Part shown: piece after piece, positions 42,514 through 50,888 of the stretch | Position numbering within the stretch: the first letter of the stretch is position 1 | How the letters are laid out: each line of letters starts with the position of its first letter | Origin: RGZA01 sp964568585 | GTDB lineage: Bacteria; Pseudomonadota; Alphaproteobacteria; UBA9219; RGZA01 | Assembly: GCA_964568585.1 (NCBI GenBank) | Contig: CAZMQI010000006.1 | Location: 1 to 64,000 of the forward strand | DNA length: 64,000 bases | Direction of reading: 5' to 3' | The notes under the pieces: model-generated | What the model was told of the DNA's origin: nothing | What the model saw: only the letters and a program-made list of their open reading frames with translations | Databases searched by the model: none | Position numbers and translations under genes: made by a program

Positions 42514-43820
42514 TGGCCAGCACCTTGTAAGGTTTGGCCGATGCGTGACAGCAAGGTTTCGCGTAAAGTTTCATCGCAGTCTTCAAATAATTCAGCGATG
42601 AATGCTTGCTGCAATAATTTTTCGGCTTCCGCGCGTGGAATGCCGCGTGATTGCAAGTAGAACAGCGCATCTTCATCCAACGCACCGCAGGTGTTGCCGT
42701 GGCTGCACTTCACATCATCGGCATAAATCTCAAGCGATGGTTTTGCATCAATCTCTGCTGTGTCGGAAAGTAACATGCCTTGATGGTTTTGCGCGGCATC
42801 GGTCTTTTGTGCGATTTGTGCGACGGTGATTTTGCCTTGGAACACGGCGCGGGCCTTATCCGTCGCAAGGGAACGGATAAGCTGTTTGCTTTGCGTATTG
42901 GCTACGTTATGGCGCATATCCACCATCACATCGGTGGTGCCTTCGCCAGATACATGGGTAAGACCGCCAATGGATGCGAATGCGTTTTCGCCATCAATGC
43001 AGATGGTTGTTTTTTGACGCGTGATTCTACCACCAAGATTAATCGCAGTTTTTTTGAACACTGCGCCTTCGTGCAATGTCACATCATCATGCGTAAAGGC
43101 GATGCCTTTTGGTGCATGCTGGCTCAGCACAATGCGTTCAAAGGTTGAATTCTTTTCAAGGATAATGCTGGTCAAATGCGTTGCGAAATTGACCATTGCC
43201 GCATTCGCTGCTTTTGATTTGTAAATCTTGAGCGCGGCACCTTCGCGTAGATGAATGATATTGCGTGCATGATAGGCGGTTGGTTGCTCTTGTGCGGTGG
43301 CAAGGCAAATCACTTCCAATGGCTGTTCAATAATTGTGCCTGCCGCCACTTCAATCCATGCGCCGTCATCGAACAGCGCCATGTTCAAATCATGCCATGT
43401 ATCGCTGCCCTTCACCTCGGGGAAGAAGTCATGCAAGATGGCATTCTTATCTTCAAGTTTTTGGCGCATCGATATGACCGATAAGCCTTTGGGCAAATGA
43501 TCCAGTTCCGATAATTCGGCGTTTAAAATACCATTCACGAACACGGCGCGGCCGCAGGCCGTTTCGCACATATTGGTTTTGGATTGAACGGGCGTTGTGC
43601 CATCTGCGCGTTGGATGGCTTGCGCTTCAAAAATGGCAAGGTTGGTATGACGCCAATCTTCGTCATTCTGCGTTGGCATCCCCGTCTTTAAAAAGCGCTT
43701 CAATGCTGCGCCGCGTTTTTGCAACAGCCATGGGTGATGCAGGCCGGGCAAATCCTGCGGCAAGATACCGTTCGGTGTGCGACTGGATAAAAACACAGGT
43801 ATTTTTTGTGCTGCTTGCAT
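42510..43820 (-). CDS. sufD: SufD, iron-sulfur assembly scaffold subunit
   Basis: Part of the SufBC2D scaffold complex. The beta-helix core with DDVKCSHGNTCGALDEDALFYLQSRGIPRAEAEKLLQQAFIAE at the C-terminus (about residues 370-412) is the SufB/SufD family signature, including the catalytic-type His/Cys positions. The N-terminal part has GMPTQNDEDWRHTNLA, typical of SufD. 436 residues. It lies 9 bases after sufC and overlaps sufS. Less conserved than SufB, as expected. Confidence 0.95.
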   Translation of the reverse strand: MQAAQKIPVFLSSRTPNGILPQDLPGLHHPWLLQKRGAALKRFLKTGMPTQNDEDWRHTNLAIFEAQAIQRADGTTPVQSKTNMCETACGRAVFVNGILNAELSELDHLPKGLSVISMRQKLEDKNAILHDFFPEVKGSDTWHDLNMALFDDGAWIEVAAGTIIEQPLEVICLATAQEQPTAYHARNIIHLREGAALKIYKSKAANAAMVNFATHLTSIILEKNSTFERIVLSQHAPKGIAFTHDDVTLHEGAVFKKTAINLGGRITRQKTTICIDGENAFASIGGLTHVSGEGTTDVMVDMRHNVANTQSKQLIRSLATDKARAVFQGKITVAQIAQKTDAAQNHQGMLLSDTAEIDAKPSLEIYADDVKCSHGNTCGALDEDALFYLQSRGIPRAEAEKLLQQAFIAELFEDCDETLRETLLSRIGQTLQGAGQ

Positions 43821-43829
43821 TTATTGTTC

Positions 43830-44600
43830 CTATGCAGCCTTGATGTATTCGGCATAACCGGTGGTTTCCAGTTTTAATGCCAATTCACGTCCACCCGATT
43901 CCTGAATCTTCCCTGCTGCCATCACATGCACAACATCCGGTACAATGTGGTTGAGTAACCGTTGGTAATGGGTGATGACCAGCATCGCGCGGTCTGGCGC
44001 GCGAAGCGCATTCACGCCATCTGATACCACCTTCAATGCATCGATATCGAGACCGCTATCGGTTTCATCCAACACGGCAAGGCTTGGTTCAAACAACGCC
44101 ATTTGTAAAATCTCCGCGCGTTTCTTTTCGCCGCCGGAGAAGCCGACATTCACGCTGCGTTTCAGCATCGCTTCATCCATGTTCAGTGTTTTTGCTTTTT
44201 CACGAACGATGCGAAGGAATTTAATCGCATCATATTCATCAAGTCCGCGTGCCTTACGTACCGAGTTTACGCATGTTTTCAAAAATACGATGTTTGATAC
44301 GCCCGGAATTTCAACTGGATATTGAAAGCCAAGGAATACGCCTGCTGCGGCGCGTTCTTCGGGTTCAAGGTTCAGCAAATCCTTACCCTTGAATAACACT
44401 TCACCCTCGGTGATTTCATAGCCGTCGCGGCCAGCCAAGATATAGGACAGCGTGCTTTTGCCCGAACCATTGGGGCCCATAATGGCGTGCACTTCGCCTG
44501 CGTTAATGGTGAGGTTGATGCCTTTAAGAATTTCTTTTTCTTCCGCGCCGGTATTTACTTTGGCATGAAGGTTTTTGATTTCAAGAATAGGAGTTGTCAT
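43830..44600 (-). CDS. sufC: SufC, ABC ATPase of the SufBC2D complex
   Basis: ATPase that drives conformational change of the SufBCD scaffold. Walker A GPNGSGKST is at residues 42-50, the Q-loop region is GVFLGFQYPVEIPGVSN, the signature is VGFSGGEKKRAEILQ, and Walker B is SLAVLDETDSGLD. These match SufC specifically, including the salt-bridge Asp/Lys region after the signature. 256 residues. Its ATG overlaps the stop of the small membrane gene by 4 bases, so it is translated in coupling with it. Confidence 0.96.
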   Translation of the reverse strand: MTTPILEIKNLHAKVNTGAEEKEILKGINLTINAGEVHAIMGPNGSGKSTLSYILAGRDGYEITEGEVLFKGKDLLNLEPEERAAAGVFLGFQYPVEIPGVSNIVFLKTCVNSVRKARGLDEYDAIKFLRIVREKAKTLNMDEAMLKRSVNVGFSGGEKKRAEILQMALFEPSLAVLDETDSGLDIDALKVVSDGVNALRAPDRAMLVITHYQRLLNHIVPDVVHVMAAGKIQESGGRELALKLETTGYAEYIKAA

Positions 44601-45091
44601 GGTTGTTTCTCTAATGGTTTTTGTAAAAGTGTAGCAAGCGTTTCAGCTTTTCTGAGCATCTCATCACCTTTGTATCCCATACAAAGTTTGAAGTTCGTCT
44701 TCTGGTCTTTATGAATTAGTGAAATGGCATACCTTGTGCCGCGATATATAATCGTTTCAAATCTAATTTTTTCGAATTCAGCCGTGTTTATTTCAGCCGC
44801 CGGCAAGGCTGATTGTATGCCAAAATACGTATCAGGTTTTGTGGTTACAATAAATTTGTCGATGGTGATGGAACCGACTTTCATCAGGTTAAACACTATC
44901 ATTGATGCGGGTATATCCAACGCAGCGACAATAAGTGGTACCCAATATAAATCAGTTTTTACAACACTATAAAGTATGTAGGAGACCAAACCAATCAGCG
45001 GTATGTGGGTCAAAAAAGCCCACTTGATGAACTGCCAGCCTTCACCGGATTTAAACGTAATTGGTAATGTTAGTTCGTTAGCACTGCTCAT
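44597..45091 (-). CDS. Unknown two-TM membrane protein inside the suf operon
   Basis: A 164-residue protein not found in standard suf operons. Two transmembrane helices (about residues 25-45 and 48-70, with LTHIPLIGLVSYILYSVVKT and WVPLIVAALDIPASMIVFNL) are followed by a soluble beta-rich tail with ITIDKFIVTTKPDTYFGIQS, resembling bacterial PH-like domains but not confidently so. It overlaps both sufB and sufC by 4 bases, so it is fully embedded in the translation order. Its DNA looks more AT-rich than the neighbours, which suggests an insertion. Function unknown. Confidence 0.75.
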   Translation of the reverse strand: MSSANELTLPITFKSGEGWQFIKWAFLTHIPLIGLVSYILYSVVKTDLYWVPLIVAALDIPASMIVFNLMKVGSITIDKFIVTTKPDTYFGIQSALPAAEINTAEFEKIRFETIIYRGTRYAISLIHKDQKTNFKLCMGYKGDEMLRKAETLATLLQKPLEKQP

Positions 45092-46572
45092 CCAACGCTT
45101 CCTTCTAAACTAATGCTCAATAATTTTTGTGCTTCTACGGCAAATTCCATCGGCAGCTCGTTCAATACTTCCTTACAGAATCCATTCACAATCATGCCAA
45201 CTGCATCTTCTTGAGATAGGCCGCGTTGACGGCAGTAGAAGAGCTGGTCTTCGGAAATCTTTGATGTGGTGGCTTCATGTTCTAAGCGTGCAGAACGGTT
45301 CTTGCTTTCGATATACGGAATGGTATGCGCGCCGCATGTATCGCCAATCAGCAAGCTATCGCATTGCGTATGGTTGCGTGCGCCTTCGGCCTTAGGCAAA
45401 ATCTTTACAAGACCGCGATAGGTGTTTTGGCCTTTACCAGCTGAGATACCTTTGGAGACGATGGTGGAACGCGTATTCTTGCCGATATGGATCATCTTCG
45501 TGCCGGTATCGGCTTGTTGGTAATGATTGGTCATGGCAACCGAATAGAATTCACCAACCGAGTGGTCACCTTGCAAAATGCAGCTTGGATATTTCCATGT
45601 GATGGCGCTGCCGGTTTCAACTTGCGTCCACGAAATCTTGGAATGGTGGCCACGGCATGCGCCGCGCTTTGTCACGAAATTATAGATACCACCTTTGCCG
45701 TTTTCATCGCCGGGGTACCAGTTCTGAACAGTAGAATACTTAATCTGTGCATTGTCATGTGCAACCAGTTCAACCACGGCTGCGTGCAATTGGTTCTCAT
45801 CGCGCTTTGGCGCGGTGCAACCTTCCAGATACGACACATATGCGCCTTCATCGGCGATAATCAGCGTGCGTTCGAATTGGCCAGTGTTTTCTGCATTAAT
45901 GCGGAAGTATGTTGATAGTTCCATCGGGCAACGCACACCCTTCGGGATATAGACGAACGACCCATCGGTGAATACCGCACAATTCAAGGTCGCGAAATAA
46001 TTATCAGAATAGGGGACAACGCTGCCCAGATATTGTTTCACCAAATCTGGATATTTATGTACCGCTTCGCTGATGGCGCAGAAAATCACGCCGATATCTT
46101 CCAGTTTTTTCTTGAAGGTGGTGGCAACCGACACGCTATCGAATACCGCATCCACCGCGATGGTGGGTTCAACGCCGGCCAATAATTCCTGTTCACGAAT
46201 AGGAATACCGAGTTTTTTGTATGTTTCCAAAAGCTGCGGATCGACTTCATCCAAGCTTTTCAATTTATCCTTTTGCTTCGGTGCTGCGTAATAATACGCG
46301 GCCTGATAATCAATCGGCGGATGGTTCAGTTTTGCCCAATCCGGTTCCTGCATGGTAAGCCAATGGCGATAGGCCTTTAAACGCCATTCCAATAACCATT
46401 CAGGTTCATTCTTCTTGGCAGAAATAAAGCGTACGGTGTCTTCGCTTAAGCCTTTTGGTGCGAATTCCTGTTCAATATCCGTCACAAAGCCTTGGCTGTA
46501 TCCCTTATCGGTCAACGGCTTTAATTCGGAAAGGGTTCTGGCTTTACCAGAAAGTTCTTCTGCGATTGTCAT
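45088..46572 (-). CDS. sufB: SufB, iron-sulfur assembly scaffold subunit
   Basis: Main scaffold of SufBC2D on which clusters are built. Conserved blocks include FVYIPKGVRCPMELSTYFRI, DEGAYVSYLEGCTAP, NHYQQADTGTKMIHIGKNTRSTIVSKGIS and the C-terminal CDSLLIGDTCGAHTIPYIES with ENRSARLEHEATTSKISEDQLFYC-type ending. 494 residues, standard length. It starts 7 bases after the iscR stop codon, so the whole suf cluster begins with iscR. Overlaps the downstream membrane gene by 4 bases. Confidence 0.97.
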   Translation of the reverse strand: MTIAEELSGKARTLSELKPLTDKGYSQGFVTDIEQEFAPKGLSEDTVRFISAKKNEPEWLLEWRLKAYRHWLTMQEPDWAKLNHPPIDYQAAYYYAAPKQKDKLKSLDEVDPQLLETYKKLGIPIREQELLAGVEPTIAVDAVFDSVSVATTFKKKLEDIGVIFCAISEAVHKYPDLVKQYLGSVVPYSDNYFATLNCAVFTDGSFVYIPKGVRCPMELSTYFRINAENTGQFERTLIIADEGAYVSYLEGCTAPKRDENQLHAAVVELVAHDNAQIKYSTVQNWYPGDENGKGGIYNFVTKRGACRGHHSKISWTQVETGSAITWKYPSCILQGDHSVGEFYSVAMTNHYQQADTGTKMIHIGKNTRSTIVSKGISAGKGQNTYRGLVKILPKAEGARNHTQCDSLLIGDTCGAHTIPYIESKNRSARLEHEATTSKISEDQLFYCRQRGLSQEDAVGMIVNGFCKEVLNELPMEFAVEAQKLLSISLEGSVG

Positions 46573-46579
46573 TTAAATC

Positions 46580-47062
46580 TCATTGGTACTTTGTTGCAGC
46601 AGAATTTAGTTTTTCTGGGCTGCGTTTTTCATATGGCTTGATAAAAGCCCGTTCATCGGAATCGCGTGCCATCTCGGCTAAGCTCACACCTTGCAATGCA
46701 GTGCGTATGGCTAAATTCACGCGGTTCCAACTGCCGTTGATGGGGCATTTCTTTTCCATCTGGCATGCGTGGTGCGAACCTTGTGCACAATCGGTCACGG
46801 CGATGGGACCGTCCAGCGCGGTCACGATATCGGCAACCGAAATTTCTTCAGCAGACCGTGCAAGCGCATAGCCGCCCGTTGCGCCGCGTTGTGCAATCAG
46901 CAAGCCGGTCTTGGCCAAACGCTTCAAAACTTTGGAAACGGTGGGGTGGGGTAAACCGGTAATTGCTGATAGATTTGCGGTAGTCGCAACTTTCCCATCC
47001 CTGCGTACCATCTGGGTAAGCAGGACAACGGCGTAATCGGTGAGTTTGCTGAGACGAACCAT
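46580..47062 (-). CDS. iscR: IscR/Rrf2-family iron-sulfur regulator of the suf operon
   Basis: Rrf2 transcription factor that probably senses a cluster to control the suf genes. The N-terminal winged helix (LSKLTDYAVVLLTQMVRRDG, then LSAITGLPHPTVSKVLKRLA) and three cysteines at 92, 100 and 106 (C-x7-C-x5-C, against x5-x5 in E. coli IscR) are seen. The start MVRLSKLTDY matches the family, but there is no ribosome-binding site just before it. An inverted repeat lies 7 bases upstream of the ATG, consistent with autoregulation. Spaced 7 bases from sufB. Confidence 0.92.
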   Translation of the reverse strand: MVRLSKLTDYAVVLLTQMVRRDGKVATTANLSAITGLPHPTVSKVLKRLAKTGLLIAQRGATGGYALARSAEEISVADIVTALDGPIAVTDCAQGSHHACQMEKKCPINGSWNRVNLAIRTALQGVSLAEMARDSDERAFIKPYEKRSPEKLNSAATKYQ

Positions 47063-47069
47063 GCTTAAT

Positions 47070-47088
47070 GTGTACTAAAATGGTACAC
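47070..47088. promoter_or_regulatory. Likely IscR/Rrf2 operator before iscR-suf
   Basis: GTGTAC (47070-47075) and GTACAC (47083-47088) form a perfect inverted repeat with 7 AT-rich bases between, just upstream of the iscR start. CTTAATG flanks both sides. Placement over the promoter or start is what autorepression would need. The binding protein is inferred from adjacency. Confidence 0.55.
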
Positions 47089-47146
47089 TTAATGCAAGCA
47101 TCGAATGGTGGCTACCTATATATAATGTCATTCGAAAATCAAAGGT

Positions 47147-47168
47147 TTTTGGCTCTTTTGAGCCAAAA
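47147..47168. repeat. Hairpin-forming inverted repeat in the iscR-xseB divergent region
   Basis: TTTTGGCTC and GAGCCAAAA (9-base perfect arms) around TTTT. It lies about 135 bases before xseB and 85 before iscR. It has no T-tract on the side where a terminator would need one, so its role could be a second operator or leader structure. Confidence 0.5.
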
Positions 47169-47303
47169 TGAGCATGCTGGCAGTCTAAGCTACTGAAATT
47201 ACGAGAAAATATATATCTGGTCGCTTGCCATATGTTTTAAAAAATTGCGGCACACAGAAGTTTTAGTTTATGTTCGCTCCTCAACACACTCACCGACAGA
47301 ACC

Positions 47304-47567
47304 ATGAACGCTGCTTCCAAACAAACCGCTAAAGCTGATGGGATTGCTGAACTCAGCTTTGAAGATGCCATGACCGAATTGGAAAAGATTGTTCGCAATC
47401 TGGAAGATGGCAAAACCAAACTCGATGAATCCGTTGCGGCGTATGAACGCGGCGCGGCGCTTCGTCGTCATTGCGAAGCCAAATTGCGTGAAGCGCAACT
47501 GACCGTTGAAAAAATCAGTATCGCCGATGATGGCAGTCTGAAACGCGAACCAGCTAAACTCGACTAA
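47304..47567 (+). CDS. xseB: Exodeoxyribonuclease VII small subunit
   Basis: Small subunit of the exonuclease VII that degrades single-stranded DNA. The 87-residue protein has the family core LSFEDAMTELEKIVRNLEDGKTKLDESVAAYERGAALRRHCEAKLREAQ split here as a helical coil from about residue 18 to 62. It heads the xseB-ispA-tlyA set typical of Alphaproteobacteria and other Proteobacteria. The large subunit XseA is not in the window. Confidence 0.93.
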   Translation: MNAASKQTAKADGIAELSFEDAMTELEKIVRNLEDGKTKLDESVAAYERGAALRRHCEAKLREAQLTVEKISIADDGSLKREPAKLD

Positions 47568-47604
47568 CCCCTTTTTCAAATCCCCTTACCACAGGACACG
47601 TGCA

Positions 47605-48504
47605 ATGCCTTCCTTAAGCCAAGATTTAAAAAATGCAATGGCCGATGCAGCCAGCGAAACCGAAAAAATGATGGCATTTCTGTTGCCGGAAGCGGGCATC
47701 GCCGAACGCAAATTATTCGATGCGATGCGTTATGGTTCATTGAATGGCGGCAAGCGTTTGCGCCCGTTTTTATTGACCTGTTCGGCTTATTTGTTCGGCG
47801 TGAATGACCGTTCTGCATTGCGCGCTGCATCGGCTGTTGAATTCGTGCATTGCTATTCACTTATCCATGACGATTTGCCAGCGATGGATAATTCCGATTT
47901 GCGTCGTGGGTATCCAACGGTTCATAAAAAATTTGATGATGCAACGGCGATTTTGGCGGGCGATGCATTGCTCACCTATGCATTCGAAATTCTATCAAAT
48001 CCTGAAACCCATGAAGATCCAAATATCCGCTGCGCCTTGGTTACTGCGCTGGCCAAGGCTTCGGGTTCCAACGGTATGGTCGGCGGCCAAATGCTGGATC
48101 TTATCGCTGAGACCACTTCGCTTGATATTGGTGCAATTACCCGTTTGCAGCGCATGAAGACTGGTGAACTGATTGCCGTGTCATGCGAAATGGGCGCGAT
48201 TTTGGGTAAGGCATCGCCGCCACAACGTCATGCCCTTCGTGCTTACGCGCATGATTTGGGTCTTGCGTTCCAGATTATCGATGACTTGCTGGATGCCGAA
48301 GGCGTTGAAGCCAAGACGGGTAAGCCTGTTCAGCGTGATGATAAAGCTGGCAAGGCGACCTTCGTTTCCATTTTAGGCGCCGAACGCGCACGCGCACAGG
48401 CGAACCTGTTGTCCGATCAAGCGGCGAAACACCTTGGCGTATTTGAAGGCCGCGCAAAACATTTGGAACAAGTGGCGCGCTTTGTAGTAGAGCGCGAATT
48501 CTAG
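47605..48504 (+). CDS. ispA: Farnesyl diphosphate synthase (polyprenyl synthetase)
   Basis: Trans-prenyltransferase that condenses IPP with DMAPP/GPP to farnesyl diphosphate. The first aspartate-rich motif is DDLPAMD at about residues 89-95 (the longer insert is typical of bacterial FPP synthases), and the second is IIDDLLDAEG near 226. GGKRLRPFL at about 48 and LQRMKTGEL are also conserved. 299 residues. An AGGA ribosome-binding site is upstream. It follows xseB by 37 bases. The dxs gene that often follows is missing. Confidence 0.94.
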   Translation: MPSLSQDLKNAMADAASETEKMMAFLLPEAGIAERKLFDAMRYGSLNGGKRLRPFLLTCSAYLFGVNDRSALRAASAVEFVHCYSLIHDDLPAMDNSDLRRGYPTVHKKFDDATAILAGDALLTYAFEILSNPETHEDPNIRCALVTALAKASGSNGMVGGQMLDLIAETTSLDIGAITRLQRMKTGELIAVSCEMGAILGKASPPQRHALRAYAHDLGLAFQIIDDLLDAEGVEAKTGKPVQRDDKAGKATFVSILGAERARAQANLLSDQAAKHLGVFEGRAKHLEQVARFVVEREF

Positions 48505-48535
48505 TATTTTACTTAAACGCCGTAAGGCTACGCTC

Positions 48536-48568
48536 GCATAAGCTCGCGGTGCGCTTTGCGCACTTATC
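48536..48568 (+). repeat. Hairpin between ispA and tlyA
   Basis: GTGCGC (48549-48554) and GCGCAC (48558-48563) form a perfect stem with a TTT loop; outer ATAA / TTAT pairs extend it across a 7-base bulge. It occupies the 84-base ispA-tlyA gap. It has no T-tract, so it is not an obvious terminator. Confidence 0.5.
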
Positions 48569-48588
48569 GCTCTAAAGAAGTCGCGATT

Positions 48589-49326
48589 ATGAAAAAACGC
48601 ATCGACCAATTGCTTGTTGAAAAGGGATTGGCTGAAACACGCAGCAAGGCACAGGCCTTTGTGATGGCGGGTTTGGTGTACGTTGGAACAAAACGTATCG
48701 ATAAATCCAGCGCATCGTTTGATGATGACGCTGCTATTGAAGTCAAAGGCAAAGATCATCCATACGTATCGCGTGGTGGCGTGAAGCTGGCGGCAGCGCT
48801 AACCCATTTCGGAATTAATCCCACAGGCTGGATTTGTGTGGATGTCGGCGCATCTACCGGCGGTTTCACGGATGTGCTGTTACGCAATGGCGCAAAGAAA
48901 ATCTATGCGGTGGATGTCGGGCATAACCAATTGGCCTATTCATTGCGCGAAAATCCATCCGTTGTGGTGATGGAAAAAACCAATGCGCGTACGCTGGATG
49001 CAACGCAGATTCCCGAAGCGCCAGATTTCGTGGTATGCGATGCCAGCTTCATCAGTTTGAAAACGGTACTGCCTGCGGCACTCAATCTGGCAAAGCCAAA
49101 CGCATTACTTGTTGCGCTGATTAAACCGCAATTCGAAGTTGGCAAAGACCGTGTCGGCAAGGGCGGCATTGTGCGCGATGCATTGCTGCACGAAGAAGTC
49201 TGCGCCGATATTCAAAACTGGCTAAGCACGGATATGAAATGGCATGTAAAGGGCATTATCGAAAGCCCGATTACCGGTGCGGAAGGCAATAAAGAATTCC
49301 TGATATGCGCCCAAAAAATAATGTGA
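48589..49326 (+). CDS. tlyA: TlyA-family rRNA 2'-O-methyltransferase
   Basis: S4-domain methyltransferase that 2'-O-methylates rRNA in species where it has been studied; some members have additional roles. The S4 domain starts MKKRIDQLLVEKGLAETRSK (about residues 1-65), and the SAM site is DVGASTGGFTDVLLRNGAKK (about 84-105), followed by VDVGHNQLAYSLR. A late motif reads GKGGIVRD. I start at 48589 rather than 11 codons earlier because the family starts here. 245 residues. Confidence 0.93.
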   Translation: MKKRIDQLLVEKGLAETRSKAQAFVMAGLVYVGTKRIDKSSASFDDDAAIEVKGKDHPYVSRGGVKLAAALTHFGINPTGWICVDVGASTGGFTDVLLRNGAKKIYAVDVGHNQLAYSLRENPSVVVMEKTNARTLDATQIPEAPDFVVCDASFISLKTVLPAALNLAKPNALLVALIKPQFEVGKDRVGKGGIVRDALLHEEVCADIQNWLSTDMKWHVKGIIESPITGAEGNKEFLICAQKIM

Positions 49327-49333
49327 AAACTGC

Positions 49334-50608
49334 TTAGCTGCGCGGTGGCAAGGTAAGGCAGGTTTTACCAAGCGTGGTGCAGGCTGCTCTGGCTGATTGT
49401 TCATTAAGCCCTGTTAGGCGCGCACGGTAAATGGTCTTGCGGCCATTCTTTGCAGAAACAATCAAAACTTTTGATTGTCTGAGCTGTGCGGATGCTTTGC
49501 TCTTAGCGATATTCAGCGCTGCCAGGCCCTTTTTTTTGCTATCATATGCGCCGACTTGAATGGCCCATGTTTTTTTACTGATCACAGCCTGGGTTTGTTT
49601 AATCAGGCTTGATGTGCTCGGTGCGCCTGCTGTTGCGGTATCCGTTGGCTCGTCTTCATTTTCATTATCGCCCTGTGCAATCGGGGTTGCGTTATCCGAA
49701 CCATCGGTGCTTACATCGGCAACGTCCGAACTATTTTGAATGACAGGCACTGCGGCAACACGTGTATTGATCCTGCCCTCGGCAACGACACGTGTGAATC
49801 CTTTATCAAGTAATACGGCCATGTGGTTATCGCGTGACTTTGCAGTCTTGCCACCGAATACAACGCCGATGAGGCGTTTGCCATAACGGCGGGCAGATGC
49901 AACCAAGTTAAAGCCGGATTGGCGGATAAAGCCGGTTTTAATGCCATCCATACCTTCATAACGACCCATTAAATGGTTGTGGTTCTTGTGGGTTACGCCA
50001 TCCCATGTGTAGGCACGTGTTTTGAAGAAACTGTAATATTTCGGGAAGTGATACAGCATTGCTCTGGCCAAAATCGCCTGGTCGAAAGCCGTTGTCACTT
50101 GTTCATCATCATGCAGACCGGATGCGTTGCGATACACGGTGCGTTTCATGCCAAGTGAACGCGCTTGCGCTGTCATCATTTCACCAAAGCGCCATTCGCT
50201 TCCACCAATGCCTTCGGATAAAACAACGGCGACATCGTTCGCAGATTGCGTAACCAATCCCAAAATTGCATCGCGTACACGAATGCGCTCACCTGGTTTC
50301 AAACCAAGCTTGGATGGCACCATACTGCTTGCGTATTCGGAAACGGGAAGTGTGTCGTTCAAATTCAATCGTCCCTGATCAAGCGCAGCAAACACCATGT
50401 ATAGCGTCATGATTTTTGTGAGCGATGCGGGATGACGAAGGCTGTAAATATTCTGGCCGTAGATGATTCTGCCAGTATCGGCTTCGGCGATTAAATCTGC
50501 AGTGGGCGCAGCGACTGATTTTTGGGCAAAGAGAAGACCGAATGCGAAGATGCAAGCCAGTAAAACATTCCATTTATGAAATGTGTATTTATGAAATGGA
50601 CGGCTCAT
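49334..50608 (-). CDS. D-alanyl-D-alanine carboxypeptidase with SPOR domain
   Basis: Low-molecular-weight PBP (PBP5/6 family) that trims the terminal D-Ala of peptidoglycan stem peptides. After a signal peptide to about residue 34 come the active-site motifs: SxxK as SLTK at 62-65, SxN as SAN at 122-124, and KTG at 224-226. Residues about 345-420 form a SPOR domain (TWAIQVGAYDSKKKGLAALN), which binds denuded septal glycan. Start at 50608 chosen for its GGAG site; an ATG six codons earlier exists. It may be dacC/dacF-like; the exact symbol is unclear. Confidence 0.92.
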   Translation of the reverse strand: MSRPFHKYTFHKWNVLLACIFAFGLLFAQKSVAAPTADLIAEADTGRIIYGQNIYSLRHPASLTKIMTLYMVFAALDQGRLNLNDTLPVSEYASSMVPSKLGLKPGERIRVRDAILGLVTQSANDVAVVLSEGIGGSEWRFGEMMTAQARSLGMKRTVYRNASGLHDDEQVTTAFDQAILARAMLYHFPKYYSFFKTRAYTWDGVTHKNHNHLMGRYEGMDGIKTGFIRQSGFNLVASARRYGKRLIGVVFGGKTAKSRDNHMAVLLDKGFTRVVAEGRINTRVAAVPVIQNSSDVADVSTDGSDNATPIAQGDNENEDEPTDTATAGAPSTSSLIKQTQAVISKKTWAIQVGAYDSKKKGLAALNIAKSKASAQLRQSKVLIVSAKNGRKTIYRARLTGLNEQSARAACTTLGKTCLTLPPRS

Positions 50609-50723
50609 AGAACTCCGCGGGGGCATGCATTTGGCACTTTTTGTATCTTAAAATAGGGAGCAAATCAGCGAGGTGGCAAATGATTTGTTTCCAATATTCA
50701 TCTTAAGTATCTGGCGAGCATAG

Positions 50724-50740
50724 TTAATTTTACTTTAACC
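50724..50740. promoter_or_regulatory. CtrA-type binding site between dac gene and phasin gene
   Basis: TTAA-TTTTACT-TTAACC matches the alphaproteobacterial CtrA consensus TTAA-N7-TTAAC exactly. A further TTTAACCC half-site follows. It lies 116 bases from the carboxypeptidase start and 149 from the phasin start, so it could act on either or both. Confidence 0.5.
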
Positions 50741-50888
50741 TTTAACCCATCCTTTGTGTTGAATACCCCATATTTCAGTTGACTTAGTATGGTTAAAGGG
50801 TCTAAAAATGGTGCAGTGCAAAAAAACTGCCAAATGACGCTTTTTTGTACAAATTACGTGGTTTACCGTTTTATTGAGGATTCATTGA

